A DNA stretch of 12,070 nucleotides from Clostridia bacterium. GTDB taxonomy: Bacteria; Bacillota; Clostridia; Oscillospirales; QAMX01. The DNA lies in the NCBI GenBank assembly GCA_024404415.1, contig JAKSPX010000015.1, forward strand, positions 1 to 12,070. The letters run 5' to 3'. The position numbers and the translations under genes were made by a program. Shown here one piece after another: positions 5,170 to 11,932 of this stretch (position 1 is its first letter; each line of letters starts with the position of its first letter). The notes beneath the pieces are model-generated. The model was not told the DNA's origin, did no database searches, and was given only the letters and a program-made list of their open reading frames with translations.

Positions 5170-6249
5170 ATGAAAATCGAAGAACTGGACAAAAATCTGT
5201 TGGTCGAAAAGACCTTTGACCGCGACGACGTGGTCTTTATGGACGTGCGCAAAGCGCCCTTCAAGCTCTATGGCCTCTATAAGCCGGAAGAAGGGGAGGA
5301 ATTCATCCGCATCCCCGCCGACCTCGCGCGTGAGACCAACGAGGGCGTGGCCTTCCTCGCTTACCACACGGCGGGCGGGCGCGTGCGCTTCAAGACCAAT
5401 TCTCCCTTCATTGCCATCCGCACGAAAATGAAGGAGATCACCCGCTTCCCGCACATGCCCATGACCGGCGTTTCGGGCTTCGACCTCTATCAGCACACTT
5501 CGGATGGCCGCGACACCTTCTTCAATATGTTCACCCCGCCGGTGGACATGACCGACGGCTATCAGCAGATCTCCCCGGCCATCAATGACGGCGAGATGCA
5601 CACCTATACCATCCATTTCCCGCTCTATAACGTGGTTTCGTCGCTGGAAATCGGTTTACAGGCGGGCGCGGAGCTCGAAGCGGGCGACGACTATCTGCCC
5701 ATCGCCCCGGTGGTCTATTACGGCTCCTCCATCACGCAGGGGGGCTGCGCTTCCCGCCCCGGCAACGCCTACCAGAATATCATTTCCGCCCGCAATAACA
5801 TCGACCACATCAATCTCGGCTTCCCCGGCTCGGCGCGCGGCGAAGAGTGCATGGCGAAGTACATCGCCTCCCTCGATATGTCCTGCTTTGTCATGGATTA
5901 CGACCACAACGCGCCGAACGTCGCGCATCTCGAGGCGACGCATGAGAAGTTCTTCAGGATCATCCGCGAAGCCCATCCCGACCTCCCGGTGATCTTCGTC
6001 ACCAAGCCGGACGCCCGCGTCAACGAGGATGCCATCGCGCGCCGCAACGTGGTTTATACCACCTACCATAATGCTTATGCCGCCGGGGACAGGAATGTCT
6101 CCTTTGTGGACGGCTACTCCTTCTTCGAGCCGGAGTACCATGACATCTGCACGGTGGACGGCTGCCACCCCAATGACGCCGGTTTCGTCGGCATGGCGCG
6201 CGTTTTAGGCCGCGAGATCACCCGCGCCATGAATCACCGGTTATGGTAA
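5170..6249 (+). CDS. GxDLY-type SGNH/GDSL hydrolase
   Basis: A 359-residue two-domain esterase. The N-terminal half is a beta-rich domain that contains GFDLY (103-107), the signature of the GxDLY domain found in front of some SGNH hydrolases. The C-terminal half is an SGNH catalytic domain: GSSITQGG (185-192, Ser187 as nucleophile), Gly220 in GFPGSARGE, Asn247 in DYDHNAPN, and the Asp330/His333 pair in DGCHPND. No signal peptide is seen, so it acts in the cytoplasm, probably removing acetyl or other acyl groups from sugars. GAGGAG (5157-5162) sits 7 nt before the ATG, 21 nt after the fic stop. Its end overlaps the start of the lyase-like gene by 7 nt, so the two are probably translationally coupled. 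The acyl substrate is unproven. Confidence 0.92.
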   Translation: MKIEELDKNLLVEKTFDRDDVVFMDVRKAPFKLYGLYKPEEGEEFIRIPADLARETNEGVAFLAYHTAGGRVRFKTNSPFIAIRTKMKEITRFPHMPMTGVSGFDLYQHTSDGRDTFFNMFTPPVDMTDGYQQISPAINDGEMHTYTIHFPLYNVVSSLEIGLQAGAELEAGDDYLPIAPVVYYGSSITQGGCASRPGNAYQNIISARNNIDHINLGFPGSARGEECMAKYIASLDMSCFVMDYDHNAPNVAHLEATHEKFFRIIREAHPDLPVIFVTKPDARVNEDAIARRNVVYTTYHNAYAAGDRNVSFVDGYSFFEPEYHDICTVDGCHPNDAGFVGMARVLGREITRAMNHRLW

Positions 6250-7427
6250 AAAATATGAAGGGACAGATCTATCCGCCGGAGATCGTGTGGCAGACCGACC
6301 CCGCCACCGGGGTAAGGGTCGCGCGCGTGACCTCCTTCCGCGGCAACCACAATCATCTCTATTTTACCAACAATTCCTTTTATGACGGCGGCCGCCGGTT
6401 CGTCATCGGCGGCGACCGCGATAACGTGACCAATTTCTTTTCCGTGAATACGGAGGATTTTGCCATTACGCAGTTGACCGACCTCCCGCCGCTTCCCTAC
6501 GGGGAGGATCTCAAGGCGCTGGAGGCGGTGGTCGACCCGGTCCGGAACGCCTGCTATTTCTTCTACGGGCGCACGCTTTACCGCCTCGACCTCATGACGC
6601 TTTCCATGAAAGCCATCTATGAAGCCCCCGAGGGCTTCGTGCACCACGTCGTAAGCGTGCCCTGTGACGGGGAATACGTCTATACCTCGATCTATGAAGA
6701 CCTCTCGGCGCGCTTCCGAATCGACACCCACCACGGCTACGTCGGTTTTGACGATATTTTTAAGGCCAAGCCATTGAGCCGCATCCTGAAAATCCGGGCG
6801 GACGGCTCGTCTTCGGAGGTCATCCGGGAGGAGCAATGCTGGATCGCCCACGTCAATATAAGTCCCAAGCATCCCACACACCGCACCTTCTGCCATGAAG
6901 GCCCGTGGAACCGGGTGGATCACCGCATCTGGGCGATGGACACCGAAACGGGAGAGGTCAGAAAGCTCCGCGAGACTTTGCCCGGCGAGGTCATCGGGCA
7001 TGAATACTGGTTCCGCGACGGCGAGCGCGTCGGCTACCACGGGACGCGCCCGGACGGCAAAGCCTACCTCGGGTATGCGTATTTTGACGGGAAGGACGGT
7101 AAGGAGACGGAATTTTCCTATCCCGCGACGCACGTCTTTTCGGTCGACGAGTCCTTGGTCTTCGGAGACGGCGGCCCCGCGGTGCCCTATATCTCGGTCT
7201 GGCAGAAGGACGGGGCGCGTTACCTACCGGGAAGGGCGCTCTGCGGCCATTTCTCCTCCTTCAAGGATCAGAATGCCCATCCGCACCCGGCCATAACGCC
7301 GGACGGGAAATACTGCCTCTTCACAAGCGACCGCTCGGGCTATGAGCAGGTCTACCTCGCCGAGATCCCGGAGGATATCTCCTCCCTGCCGCTCGTCGAG
7401 GATCTGATGAAAGGAAAAACAAGATGA
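6243..7427 (+). CDS. Oligogalacturonate lyase-like protein (PL22 family)
   Basis: A 394-residue protein with the repeated strand pattern of a seven-bladed beta-propeller and strong PL22 oligogalacturonate lyase signatures: CHEGPWNRVDHRIW (217-230), IGHEYW (251-256) and QNAHPHP (343-349). As I recall, the characterised Yersinia enzyme binds Mn2+ through one His plus a Gln-x2-His-x-His set. Here Q343, H346 and H348 have exactly this spacing, and H253 is the likely fourth ligand. Such enzymes split di- and short oligogalacturonides in the cytoplasm, giving 5-keto-4-deoxyuronate. There is no signal peptide. The start is ATG 6243 (overlapping the upstream stop) or ATG 6255; neither has a clear ribosome binding site, consistent with coupling. 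The stop overlaps the GNAT start (ATGA). It is the gene that best defines the locus as uronide catabolism. Activity on another 4-linked uronide is possible. Confidence 0.88.
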   Translation: MVKNMKGQIYPPEIVWQTDPATGVRVARVTSFRGNHNHLYFTNNSFYDGGRRFVIGGDRDNVTNFFSVNTEDFAITQLTDLPPLPYGEDLKALEAVVDPVRNACYFFYGRTLYRLDLMTLSMKAIYEAPEGFVHHVVSVPCDGEYVYTSIYEDLSARFRIDTHHGYVGFDDIFKAKPLSRILKIRADGSSSEVIREEQCWIAHVNISPKHPTHRTFCHEGPWNRVDHRIWAMDTETGEVRKLRETLPGEVIGHEYWFRDGERVGYHGTRPDGKAYLGYAYFDGKDGKETEFSYPATHVFSVDESLVFGDGGPAVPYISVWQKDGARYLPGRALCGHFSSFKDQNAHPHPAITPDGKYCLFTSDRSGYEQVYLAEIPEDISSLPLVEDLMKGKTR

Positions 7428-7849
7428 CCGTCCGCGAAGAACGCCTTTCGGCGGAGGAATATATCGACTTTCTGAAACATACCGACCTCGGAAGCCAGTA
7501 CCCGAAGGAGCGCTTTCATGGGCGCATCGAAAAGCTGGTGAAGACCGCCTCCATTAGTCTCACGGCGCGGGAGGGGGAGAGATTGGTCGGCGTGCTCTTC
7601 GGGCTGACCGATTTTTCCTACTGGCTATTCGTCACCGACCTCGGCGTCGACCGGGAATTTACCCACCGGGGCATCGGAAAAGCGCTGCTTCAAAGGGCGC
7701 ATGAGATCGCGGGCGGGGAAAAGGACGTCGCGGTGTATCTCGTGGCCAACGACAAGGCCATCCCGTTTTACGAAAAGTGCGGCTTTGAAAAGGCCGGGGA
7801 CGTGATGACCCTGAATAAGATCGACTGGACGCCTTTCCGCGTCGAGTAA
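7424..7849 (+). CDS. GNAT-family N-acetyltransferase
   Basis: A 141-residue single-domain GNAT protein. Acetyl-CoA-binding motif A is visible in VTDLGVDREFTHRGIGKALL (70-89), with the R-x-x-G-x-A loop at 82-87, and the motif B end in YEKCGFEKAG (116-125). GNAT enzymes transfer acyl groups from acyl-CoA to amines. The substrate cannot be predicted. The ATG overlaps the TGA of the lyase-like gene, and AAAGGAA (7410-7416) lies 7 nt upstream, so it is the last cistron of the operon. It is followed by a bidirectional terminator. A role in the uronide pathway is not obvious; it may modify a small metabolite or the acyl pool released by the upstream esterases. Confidence 0.88.
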   Translation: MTVREERLSAEEYIDFLKHTDLGSQYPKERFHGRIEKLVKTASISLTAREGERLVGVLFGLTDFSYWLFVTDLGVDREFTHRGIGKALLQRAHEIAGGEKDVAVYLVANDKAIPFYEKCGFEKAGDVMTLNKIDWTPFRVE

Positions 7850-7878
7850 AGAAAAGTCGACCGAATGAAGGTAAAAAC

Positions 7879-7924
7879 AAAACATCCGCCGAAAAGGGAA
7901 GATTTACTTATCGGCGGATGTTTT
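7879..7924. terminator. Bidirectional intrinsic terminator between convergent operons
   Basis: AAAACATCCGCCGA (7879-7892) pairs perfectly over 14 bp with TCGGCGGATGTTTT (7911-7924), with an 18-nt loop. The A-rich left and T-rich right ends supply a U-tract on either strand, so it can stop both the GNAT-ended plus operon and the MFS-ended minus operon (stop at 7941). Confidence 0.92.
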
Positions 7925-7940
7925 TATGAATTTGGGAATA

Positions 7941-9131
7941 TTATTCTTTGCTCCGGCGGTAGTCCTTTTTCAGAAGCAGGACGCTGACCACGAGGATCAC
8001 GGGGAAGATGATCCCGGCGACAACGCCGGCCTGCAGGTCATTGCCCGCGTTCTGCGAGACGGCGCCGATCAGGGAGGGGCCGATGGAAGCGCCGAGGTCT
8101 CCCGCGAGGGCGAGGAAGGCGAAGAGGGCGGTGCCGCCTTTGGTGAGAATGGCCGAGGAGACGCTGATGGAGCCCGGCCACATGATGCCGACCGAGAAGC
8201 CGCAGAGGGTACAGCTGAGGAGGCCCAAAAGCGGGATCCCGGCGAGCCCGGCAAGCAGGTAACAGCCGAAGCACAGGAACCCGGAGGCCACCATAAAGGC
8301 GGGAAGATTGATCTTCTCACTGAATTTCCCAAACAGGGCGCGGCTGATGCCCATGCAGATCGCAAAGCCGCAGGGGCCGACCAGGTCGCCCGTCGTCTTG
8401 GAAACGTGGAGCGCGGATTCGACGAATGCCGATGCCCATTGCGACATGGAGATCTCCGAGGCGCCCGCGCCGACCATGAGGAGGATGAAGAGCCAGAACA
8501 CCTTGGTTTTGAGCAGCTCTGCGATCGTCATGCTCTCGCCGTCGTCCACCAGCTTTTCGATGGGGCAGGTGGCAAAATTCCAGACGTTGTAAAGCGGCAC
8601 GAGTGACCAGAGCAGGGCGAGGATGCGCCAGTTTTCGATGCCGCATACCCGGAAGAACAGCGTGGAGAGCAGGACGACGCCCGCGAAGCCCCAGCAATAG
8701 AAGGAATGGAGCAGGCTCATGGTGCCTTCTTTGTTCTCAAAGGGGCAGGCTTCGATGATCGGGCTGCAACGCACCTCGATCAGGCAGCTGCCGACCGCGT
8801 AGACGACCACGCAGAGCATGATGCCCGCGGAGGCGGAGGGGAGAAGGTCGGGGAGAAGCGCCAGTCCCGCGATCCCGAGGGCGGAGGTGATCTGCGCCGC
8901 CAGAATGCAGGGGCGGTAGCCGATCTTATCGACGAATTTGGCGCACACGAAATCCACGACGAGCTGGGTGAAGAAAAAGACGGTGGAGATCATGGCGATC
9001 TGCGTTAAGGATAGCACGTAGACGTTCCGGAAGGTCACGTATAACAGGGGAAGGAAGTTTGCCGAGATCGCCTGGGTGATAAAGCCGAGATACCCGGCAA
9101 AGAGCGTTTTCCTATAGTTTTTCGTGTTCAT
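7941..9131 (-). CDS. Major facilitator superfamily transporter
   Basis: A 396-residue, strongly hydrophobic protein with about 12 predicted membrane helices in two halves. They are separated by a polar stretch near residues 190-210 (CPIEKLVDDGESMTIAELLK). The loop 2-3 segment DKIGYRP (68-74) matches the MFS A-type motif, and the second half carries DLGASIGPSLIGA. It would act in the cytoplasmic membrane as a sugar or organic-anion/H+ transporter; specificity is not readable. The overall look recalls sugar permeases of the FucP/NarK-like sort, but I cannot place it further. The ATG lies 16 nt after the stop of the SGNH gene, and the ribosome binding site (AAGGAAA in the mRNA) overlaps that stop region, so the two form an operon. 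It is the only transporter in the window. Confidence 0.9.
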   Translation of the reverse strand: MNTKNYRKTLFAGYLGFITQAISANFLPLLYVTFRNVYVLSLTQIAMISTVFFFTQLVVDFVCAKFVDKIGYRPCILAAQITSALGIAGLALLPDLLPSASAGIMLCVVVYAVGSCLIEVRCSPIIEACPFENKEGTMSLLHSFYCWGFAGVVLLSTLFFRVCGIENWRILALLWSLVPLYNVWNFATCPIEKLVDDGESMTIAELLKTKVFWLFILLMVGAGASEISMSQWASAFVESALHVSKTTGDLVGPCGFAICMGISRALFGKFSEKINLPAFMVASGFLCFGCYLLAGLAGIPLLGLLSCTLCGFSVGIMWPGSISVSSAILTKGGTALFAFLALAGDLGASIGPSLIGAVSQNAGNDLQAGVVAGIIFPVILVVSVLLLKKDYRRSKE

Positions 9132-9147
9132 AATGATTCCCGTTTCC

Positions 9148-10071
9148 TTATAAGCTTGCGACCCGTTCGTCCATCAGGCGGTCGACCTCTTTTTCGAGCA
9201 CGGTTTGGATGGGCTTGTCTTTCAGATAATCGCGCGAGAGCTTTTCAAAATAGAGGAAACCGTTCCAGCGCTCATGCGCGATGTAATCCTCCATGATCTC
9301 CTTTTTGCGTTCAAGCGGCGCTGAATAATCCCGCACGAGCATCCACTCGGTGGCAAAGAGGTTGCGGACGCGGTTCGTGACAGCGGCCCAGTCGGAAAGT
9401 CCCGCCTTTTCAGTGACGGTCTCGAGGGACTCATAGGGGTCGATCCTGAGACCCTGGGCGCGGAGGATACATTCTGCCATGCGCCACTGGCCGCGGTCGT
9501 TGGGGTGGATGCGGTCGGGGTTGTAGATCGGCTCGTCAAGATAGAGCTCCGAAAGCCGCGCGTGGAAATCCACCACGGGGAGATCAAGCGACGAAGCGAG
9601 GGCGCGCACCGCCTCGGCGTAGCGCAGGATCAGCGCATGACCGCCCGGAAGGACCGGCTCCCCGGTCTCGAAAAACTCCGCGTAGGGTGCGGGGGTGCAC
9701 AAAATGACCTTGATGCCGCGGGAAAGAAGGTTTTTCACCAGTCGTTCCATGCGGAAGACGTAATCCTGATAGCCTTCTTCCAGAGAGTCGTCGCGTTCCT
9801 TCGACTGCGGATGGGCAAGAAGATCACGGCGCGAATCGTTTACACCGAGCATGATGAGGACATGGGTCGGCTCGAAGGGGAGAAGGTCGTCCTCTAAAAA
9901 GAGCTCCGAAGAAGCGGCGCTGCCGCCGGAGACCCCGGCGTTGCGGAAAGTGATGCGCTTTTCGGGAAAATAACGAAGGTAATGCGCAATGACGCGTGTG
10001 ACGAAATTGTTCGCATGGGTGATGCTGTCGCCTAAAAACGCGACGCGGGCATGATCGGGAAAGAGCTCCAT
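9148..10071 (-). CDS. SGNH/GDSL hydrolase (esterase)
   Basis: A 307-residue SGNH hydrolase with all four blocks: GDSIT (14-18, Ser16), the glycine block NAGVSGG (44-50), GVND (76-79, Asn78) and the Asp186/His189 pair in DRIHPND. A C-terminal helical tail of about 100 residues (205-307) follows the catalytic core. It has no signal peptide, so it is cytoplasmic. The start at 10071 is preceded by AAGGAGGT in the mRNA (10078-10085), 6 nt upstream. An in-frame TTG at 10101 would put the start inside a hairpin and is not preferred. It is the first gene of an operon with the MFS transporter, so it probably deacylates what that transporter imports. It is not close in sequence to the GxDLY-type enzyme at 5170-6249; the two share only the catalytic blocks. 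Confidence 0.92.
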   Translation of the reverse strand: MELFPDHARVAFLGDSITHANNFVTRVIAHYLRYFPEKRITFRNAGVSGGSAASSELFLEDDLLPFEPTHVLIMLGVNDSRRDLLAHPQSKERDDSLEEGYQDYVFRMERLVKNLLSRGIKVILCTPAPYAEFFETGEPVLPGGHALILRYAEAVRALASSLDLPVVDFHARLSELYLDEPIYNPDRIHPNDRGQWRMAECILRAQGLRIDPYESLETVTEKAGLSDWAAVTNRVRNLFATEWMLVRDYSAPLERKKEIMEDYIAHERWNGFLYFEKLSRDYLKDKPIQTVLEKEVDRLMDERVASL

Positions 10072-10077
10072 GACGTG

Positions 10078-10085
10078 ACCTCCTT
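10078..10085 (-). promoter_or_regulatory. Ribosome binding site of the SGNH hydrolase gene
   Basis: On the minus strand this reads AAGGAGGT, a near-full match to the 16S tail, 6 nt before the ATG at 10071. It decides the start codon against the upstream TTG at 10101. A perfect 10-bp hairpin ends 2 nt upstream of it. Confidence 0.85.
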
Positions 10086-10087
10086 GT

Positions 10088-10113
10088 GCGTAGTGTCTCA
10101 AAGGACACTACGC
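10088..10113 (-). promoter_or_regulatory. Leader hairpin next to the SGNH ribosome binding site
   Basis: GCGTAGTGTC (10088-10097) and GACACTACGC (10104-10113) form a perfect 10-bp stem with a 6-nt loop. In the minus-strand mRNA it ends 2 nt before the ribosome binding site. It may stabilise the transcript, block read-in, or influence translation. Confidence 0.75.
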
Positions 10114-10114
10114 A

Positions 10115-10294
10115 GTGAAATAAATCCCTTGCGGGATTTGTGAAATACGCTTCGCGCATGAAATACGTCTGCGGCGTGTGAAATGCCTGAGGGCGTGATA
10201 GGGGATTTATTTCATTTCACATTCGAGTGTAACGAGAATATTTCACAATGGCGCAAGACATTATTTCACATTTGCCATAAGGGAAATATTTCAC
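10115..10294. repeat. TGAAAT-box/hairpin array C, boxes in both orientations
   Basis: Forward TGAAAT boxes start at 10116, 10141, 10159 and 10179. Inverted ATTTCA boxes start at 10209, 10214, 10240, 10263 and 10288, so the array switches orientation near 10200. Between boxes lie hairpins with unlike arms: AAATCCC/GGGATTT (10122-10128/10133-10139, loop TTGC), ATACGC/GCGCAT (one mismatch), ACGTC/GGCGT, GCC/GGC (10185-10187/10192-10194) and ATTTGCC/GGGAAAT (10270-10276/10281-10287, one mismatch). TGAAATAAATCCC (10116-10128) is the perfect reverse complement of 10202-10214, a 13-bp arm pair that can enclose the forward half. It falls in the leader of the SGNH-MFS operon. Confidence 0.82.
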
Positions 10295-10338
10295 TTTTCG
10301 AATCACACATAAATTCCCGTCTTTCGGTAGTATAAGCT

Positions 10339-10387
10339 AAAACACTTGCTGATAAAGAGCATTGGCTCCCTTCAAAAGGTGTTTTTT
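10339..10387. terminator. Terminator-like stem-loop in the divergent intergenic region
   Basis: AAAACACTT (10339-10347) pairs with AAGGTGTTTT (about 10376-10385, one G-U), and a T6 run ends at 10387. The loop contains an inner hairpin GAGC/GCTC (10357-10360/10365-10368). On the plus strand it looks like an intrinsic terminator with no gene before it; on the minus strand it would lie in the SGNH leader. It could end a small RNA or work as an attenuator. No known riboswitch class was recognised. Confidence 0.45.
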
Positions 10388-10400
10388 ACTTCATGACTAT

Positions 10401-10439
10401 CCTTAAGAACACACGCCTTTTGCGTTTGCCTTTTAAGGG
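10401..10439. promoter_or_regulatory. Interrupted inverted repeat at the minus-strand promoter
   Basis: CCTTAA (10401-10406) and TTAAGG (10433-10438) form outer arms, and ACGC/GCGT forms an inner stem around a CTTTT loop. It overlaps the -10 box and the predicted start of the SGNH-MFS promoter, so it could be an operator or a hairpin at the mRNA 5' end. Confidence 0.45.
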
Positions 10440-10464
10440 TAACATAATTTCCGGGGTCTGTCAA
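10436..10464 (-). promoter_or_regulatory. Promoter of the SGNH-MFS operon
   Basis: On the minus strand there is a perfect TTGACA (plus strand TGTCAA, 10459-10464) and TACCCT (plus strand AGGGTA, 10436-10441), 17 nt apart, with TG one base before the -10. The -10 hexamer itself is weak. Transcription from about 10429 would give a leader of some 360 nt carrying the stem-loop, array C and the hairpin beside the ribosome binding site. Confidence 0.55.
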
Positions 10465-10503
10465 CGGATGCGGGAGAAAGCGGGGAATTTATTCCGGGGG
10501 GAT

Positions 10504-10515
10504 AAATTGCAATTT
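10504..10515. promoter_or_regulatory. Perfect palindrome covering the FAD oxidoreductase -35 box
   Basis: AAATTGCAATTT is a perfect 12-nt palindrome that contains the whole TTGCAA -35 hexamer. A second palindrome, GGAATTTATTCC (10484-10495), is centred 20 bp upstream. The position suggests a repressor site; the regulator is unknown. Confidence 0.45.
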
Positions 10516-10535
10516 CTCTTCTTTTGTGGTATGCT
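10507..10535 (+). promoter_or_regulatory. Promoter of the FAD-dependent oxidoreductase gene
   Basis: TTGCAA (10507-10512) and TATGCT (10530-10535) are 17 nt apart, with TG at 10527-10528 as an extended -10. The TGTGGTA stretch here also occurs at the promoter at 2457-2485. The ribosome binding site GGAGGG is at 10550-10555. Confidence 0.65.
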
Positions 10536-10563
10536 ATGAAAAAATCGACGGAGGGTCGGGAAA

Positions 10564-11904
10564 ATGGAGATCAACATCCGGGAACGCGTAAAAGTGATGG
10601 CCGAGGCCGATCTTTGCGTGGTCGGCGGGAGCGCGACGGGCGTCTTTGCCGCGGTGCGTGCCGCAAGACTCGGCGCGAAGGTCATATTGCTTGAAAAGGA
10701 AAACTGCCTCGGCGGCACGGCGACCACCGGCCTTGTCAACGTCTGGCACAGCCTCCACGACACCGAACACAAAAATCAGGTCATCGGCGGCCTGACCTAT
10801 GAAATGATCGAAAGACTCGATAAGCTCGGGGTATTACAGCGCAACAAAGAGGATAACGTCGCCTACCGCTTCAATTCTCAGGAACTCAAGATCGAGCTTG
10901 ACCGCCTGGTGAAGGAGGAAAAGATCCGCCTCGCGCTCCACACCTATTATTCCGGTGTGGTCACCGACGGCGACGAGATCCGCTATGCCCTTTTTGAGAC
11001 CAAGGACGGGCGGAGAGCCGTGAAGGCCGCTTTCTTCATTGACGCGACCGGCGACGGACTTTTGGCGCGTGACCTCGGCCTTGTTTCTTACCGCAACGAC
11101 GTCATCCAGCCGCCCTCCGCATGCTTTCTCATGCAGGGCAATTTTGAAGGCGTGGACATCGGCAAGCTCATCCACGAGCACGGAAGCGAGGTCGGCCTTC
11201 CCGACGACTGGGGCTGGAGTAGCCCGGTGCCGGGGCTGGAGGGCATTTCCATGCGCGCCGACAACCACGTTTTCGGCCTGAAGCTCGATCACGCCGAAGA
11301 CCTCACCAAGGCGGAGCTTGAGGGAAGAGAGCAGATGCGCCGCTTTGTGACGCTTCTCAAAAAGTACGGCAGAAAAGACACCAATTACGCCCTCGTCACC
11401 GCCTGCCAGTCTATCGGCATCCGCGATTCCATCCATTATCAGACGATTTATCAGGCGAGCGAAAAGGAGCTTCTGGCCGGGACGCGCTACCCGCACCCCG
11501 CCATCAACGGCTCTTACCGGGTGGACATCCACCACGCGGAGGACATGGGCATCACCTTTCGCTATCTCGACGGGCGCGAGGTGACCGCATACGGCAAGAA
11601 TACCCGCGTGGTGCGCGATAACTGGCGCGAACGGGAAGGCCTCACCGGCGATCCCGCGACCTATTATCAGGTGCCGATCGAAGTGATGATCGGAAAAGAG
11701 TATAAAAACTTCGTCGCCGCAGGGCGCATGATCAACGCCGACCCGGGCGCTTTCGGGGCCTTACGCGTCATGGTCAACCTCAACCAGATGGGCGAAGCCG
11801 CGGGCGTGCTCGGTTATCACGCTGTTTCCTCCGGGAAGCGCGTCTCCGAGCTCGACCTTGATAAGGTGGTTTCAGACCTCCGGCGCGGCGGCTCGATTTT
11901 GTAA
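10564..11904 (+). CDS. FAD-dependent oxidoreductase
   Basis: A 446-residue flavoprotein of the FAD-dependent oxidoreductase family often seen in polysaccharide-use loci. The dinucleotide-binding fold starts at residue 16 (ADLCVVGGSATGVFAAVRAA), with a GGSATG loop at 21-26 in place of GGGPAG and E44 ending the second strand for ribose binding. LGGTATTGL (49-57) and ATGDGLLA (161-168) are further FAD-contact blocks, and VAAGRMINAD near residue 414 is the C-terminal FAD motif. It probably oxidises a hydroxyl group of a sugar or polyol, though the substrate is unknown. There is no signal peptide. GGAGGG (10550-10555) is 8 nt before the ATG. The SDR gene follows after 28 nt, so the pair is likely one oxidoreductase operon. 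It is divergent from the SGNH-MFS operon. Confidence 0.88.
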   Translation: MEINIRERVKVMAEADLCVVGGSATGVFAAVRAARLGAKVILLEKENCLGGTATTGLVNVWHSLHDTEHKNQVIGGLTYEMIERLDKLGVLQRNKEDNVAYRFNSQELKIELDRLVKEEKIRLALHTYYSGVVTDGDEIRYALFETKDGRRAVKAAFFIDATGDGLLARDLGLVSYRNDVIQPPSACFLMQGNFEGVDIGKLIHEHGSEVGLPDDWGWSSPVPGLEGISMRADNHVFGLKLDHAEDLTKAELEGREQMRRFVTLLKKYGRKDTNYALVTACQSIGIRDSIHYQTIYQASEKELLAGTRYPHPAINGSYRVDIHHAEDMGITFRYLDGREVTAYGKNTRVVRDNWREREGLTGDPATYYQVPIEVMIGKEYKNFVAAGRMINADPGAFGALRVMVNLNQMGEAAGVLGYHAVSSGKRVSELDLDKVVSDLRRGGSIL

Positions 11905-11932
11905 ACAGATAACACACAGGAGGACCACAGCA

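Noticed and set aside
10072..10101. N-terminal extension of the SGNH hydrolase to a TTG at 10101
   Set aside because: The TTG lies in the loop of a perfect 10-bp hairpin. The downstream ATG at 10071 has an ideal AAGGAGGT and begins just before the GDSIT strand, as expected for the family.
10300..10440. A tRNA or a named riboswitch in the divergent gap
   Set aside because: No cloverleaf, CCA end or T-loop motif was found, and I could not match the stem-loop at 10339-10387 to any riboswitch consensus I know.
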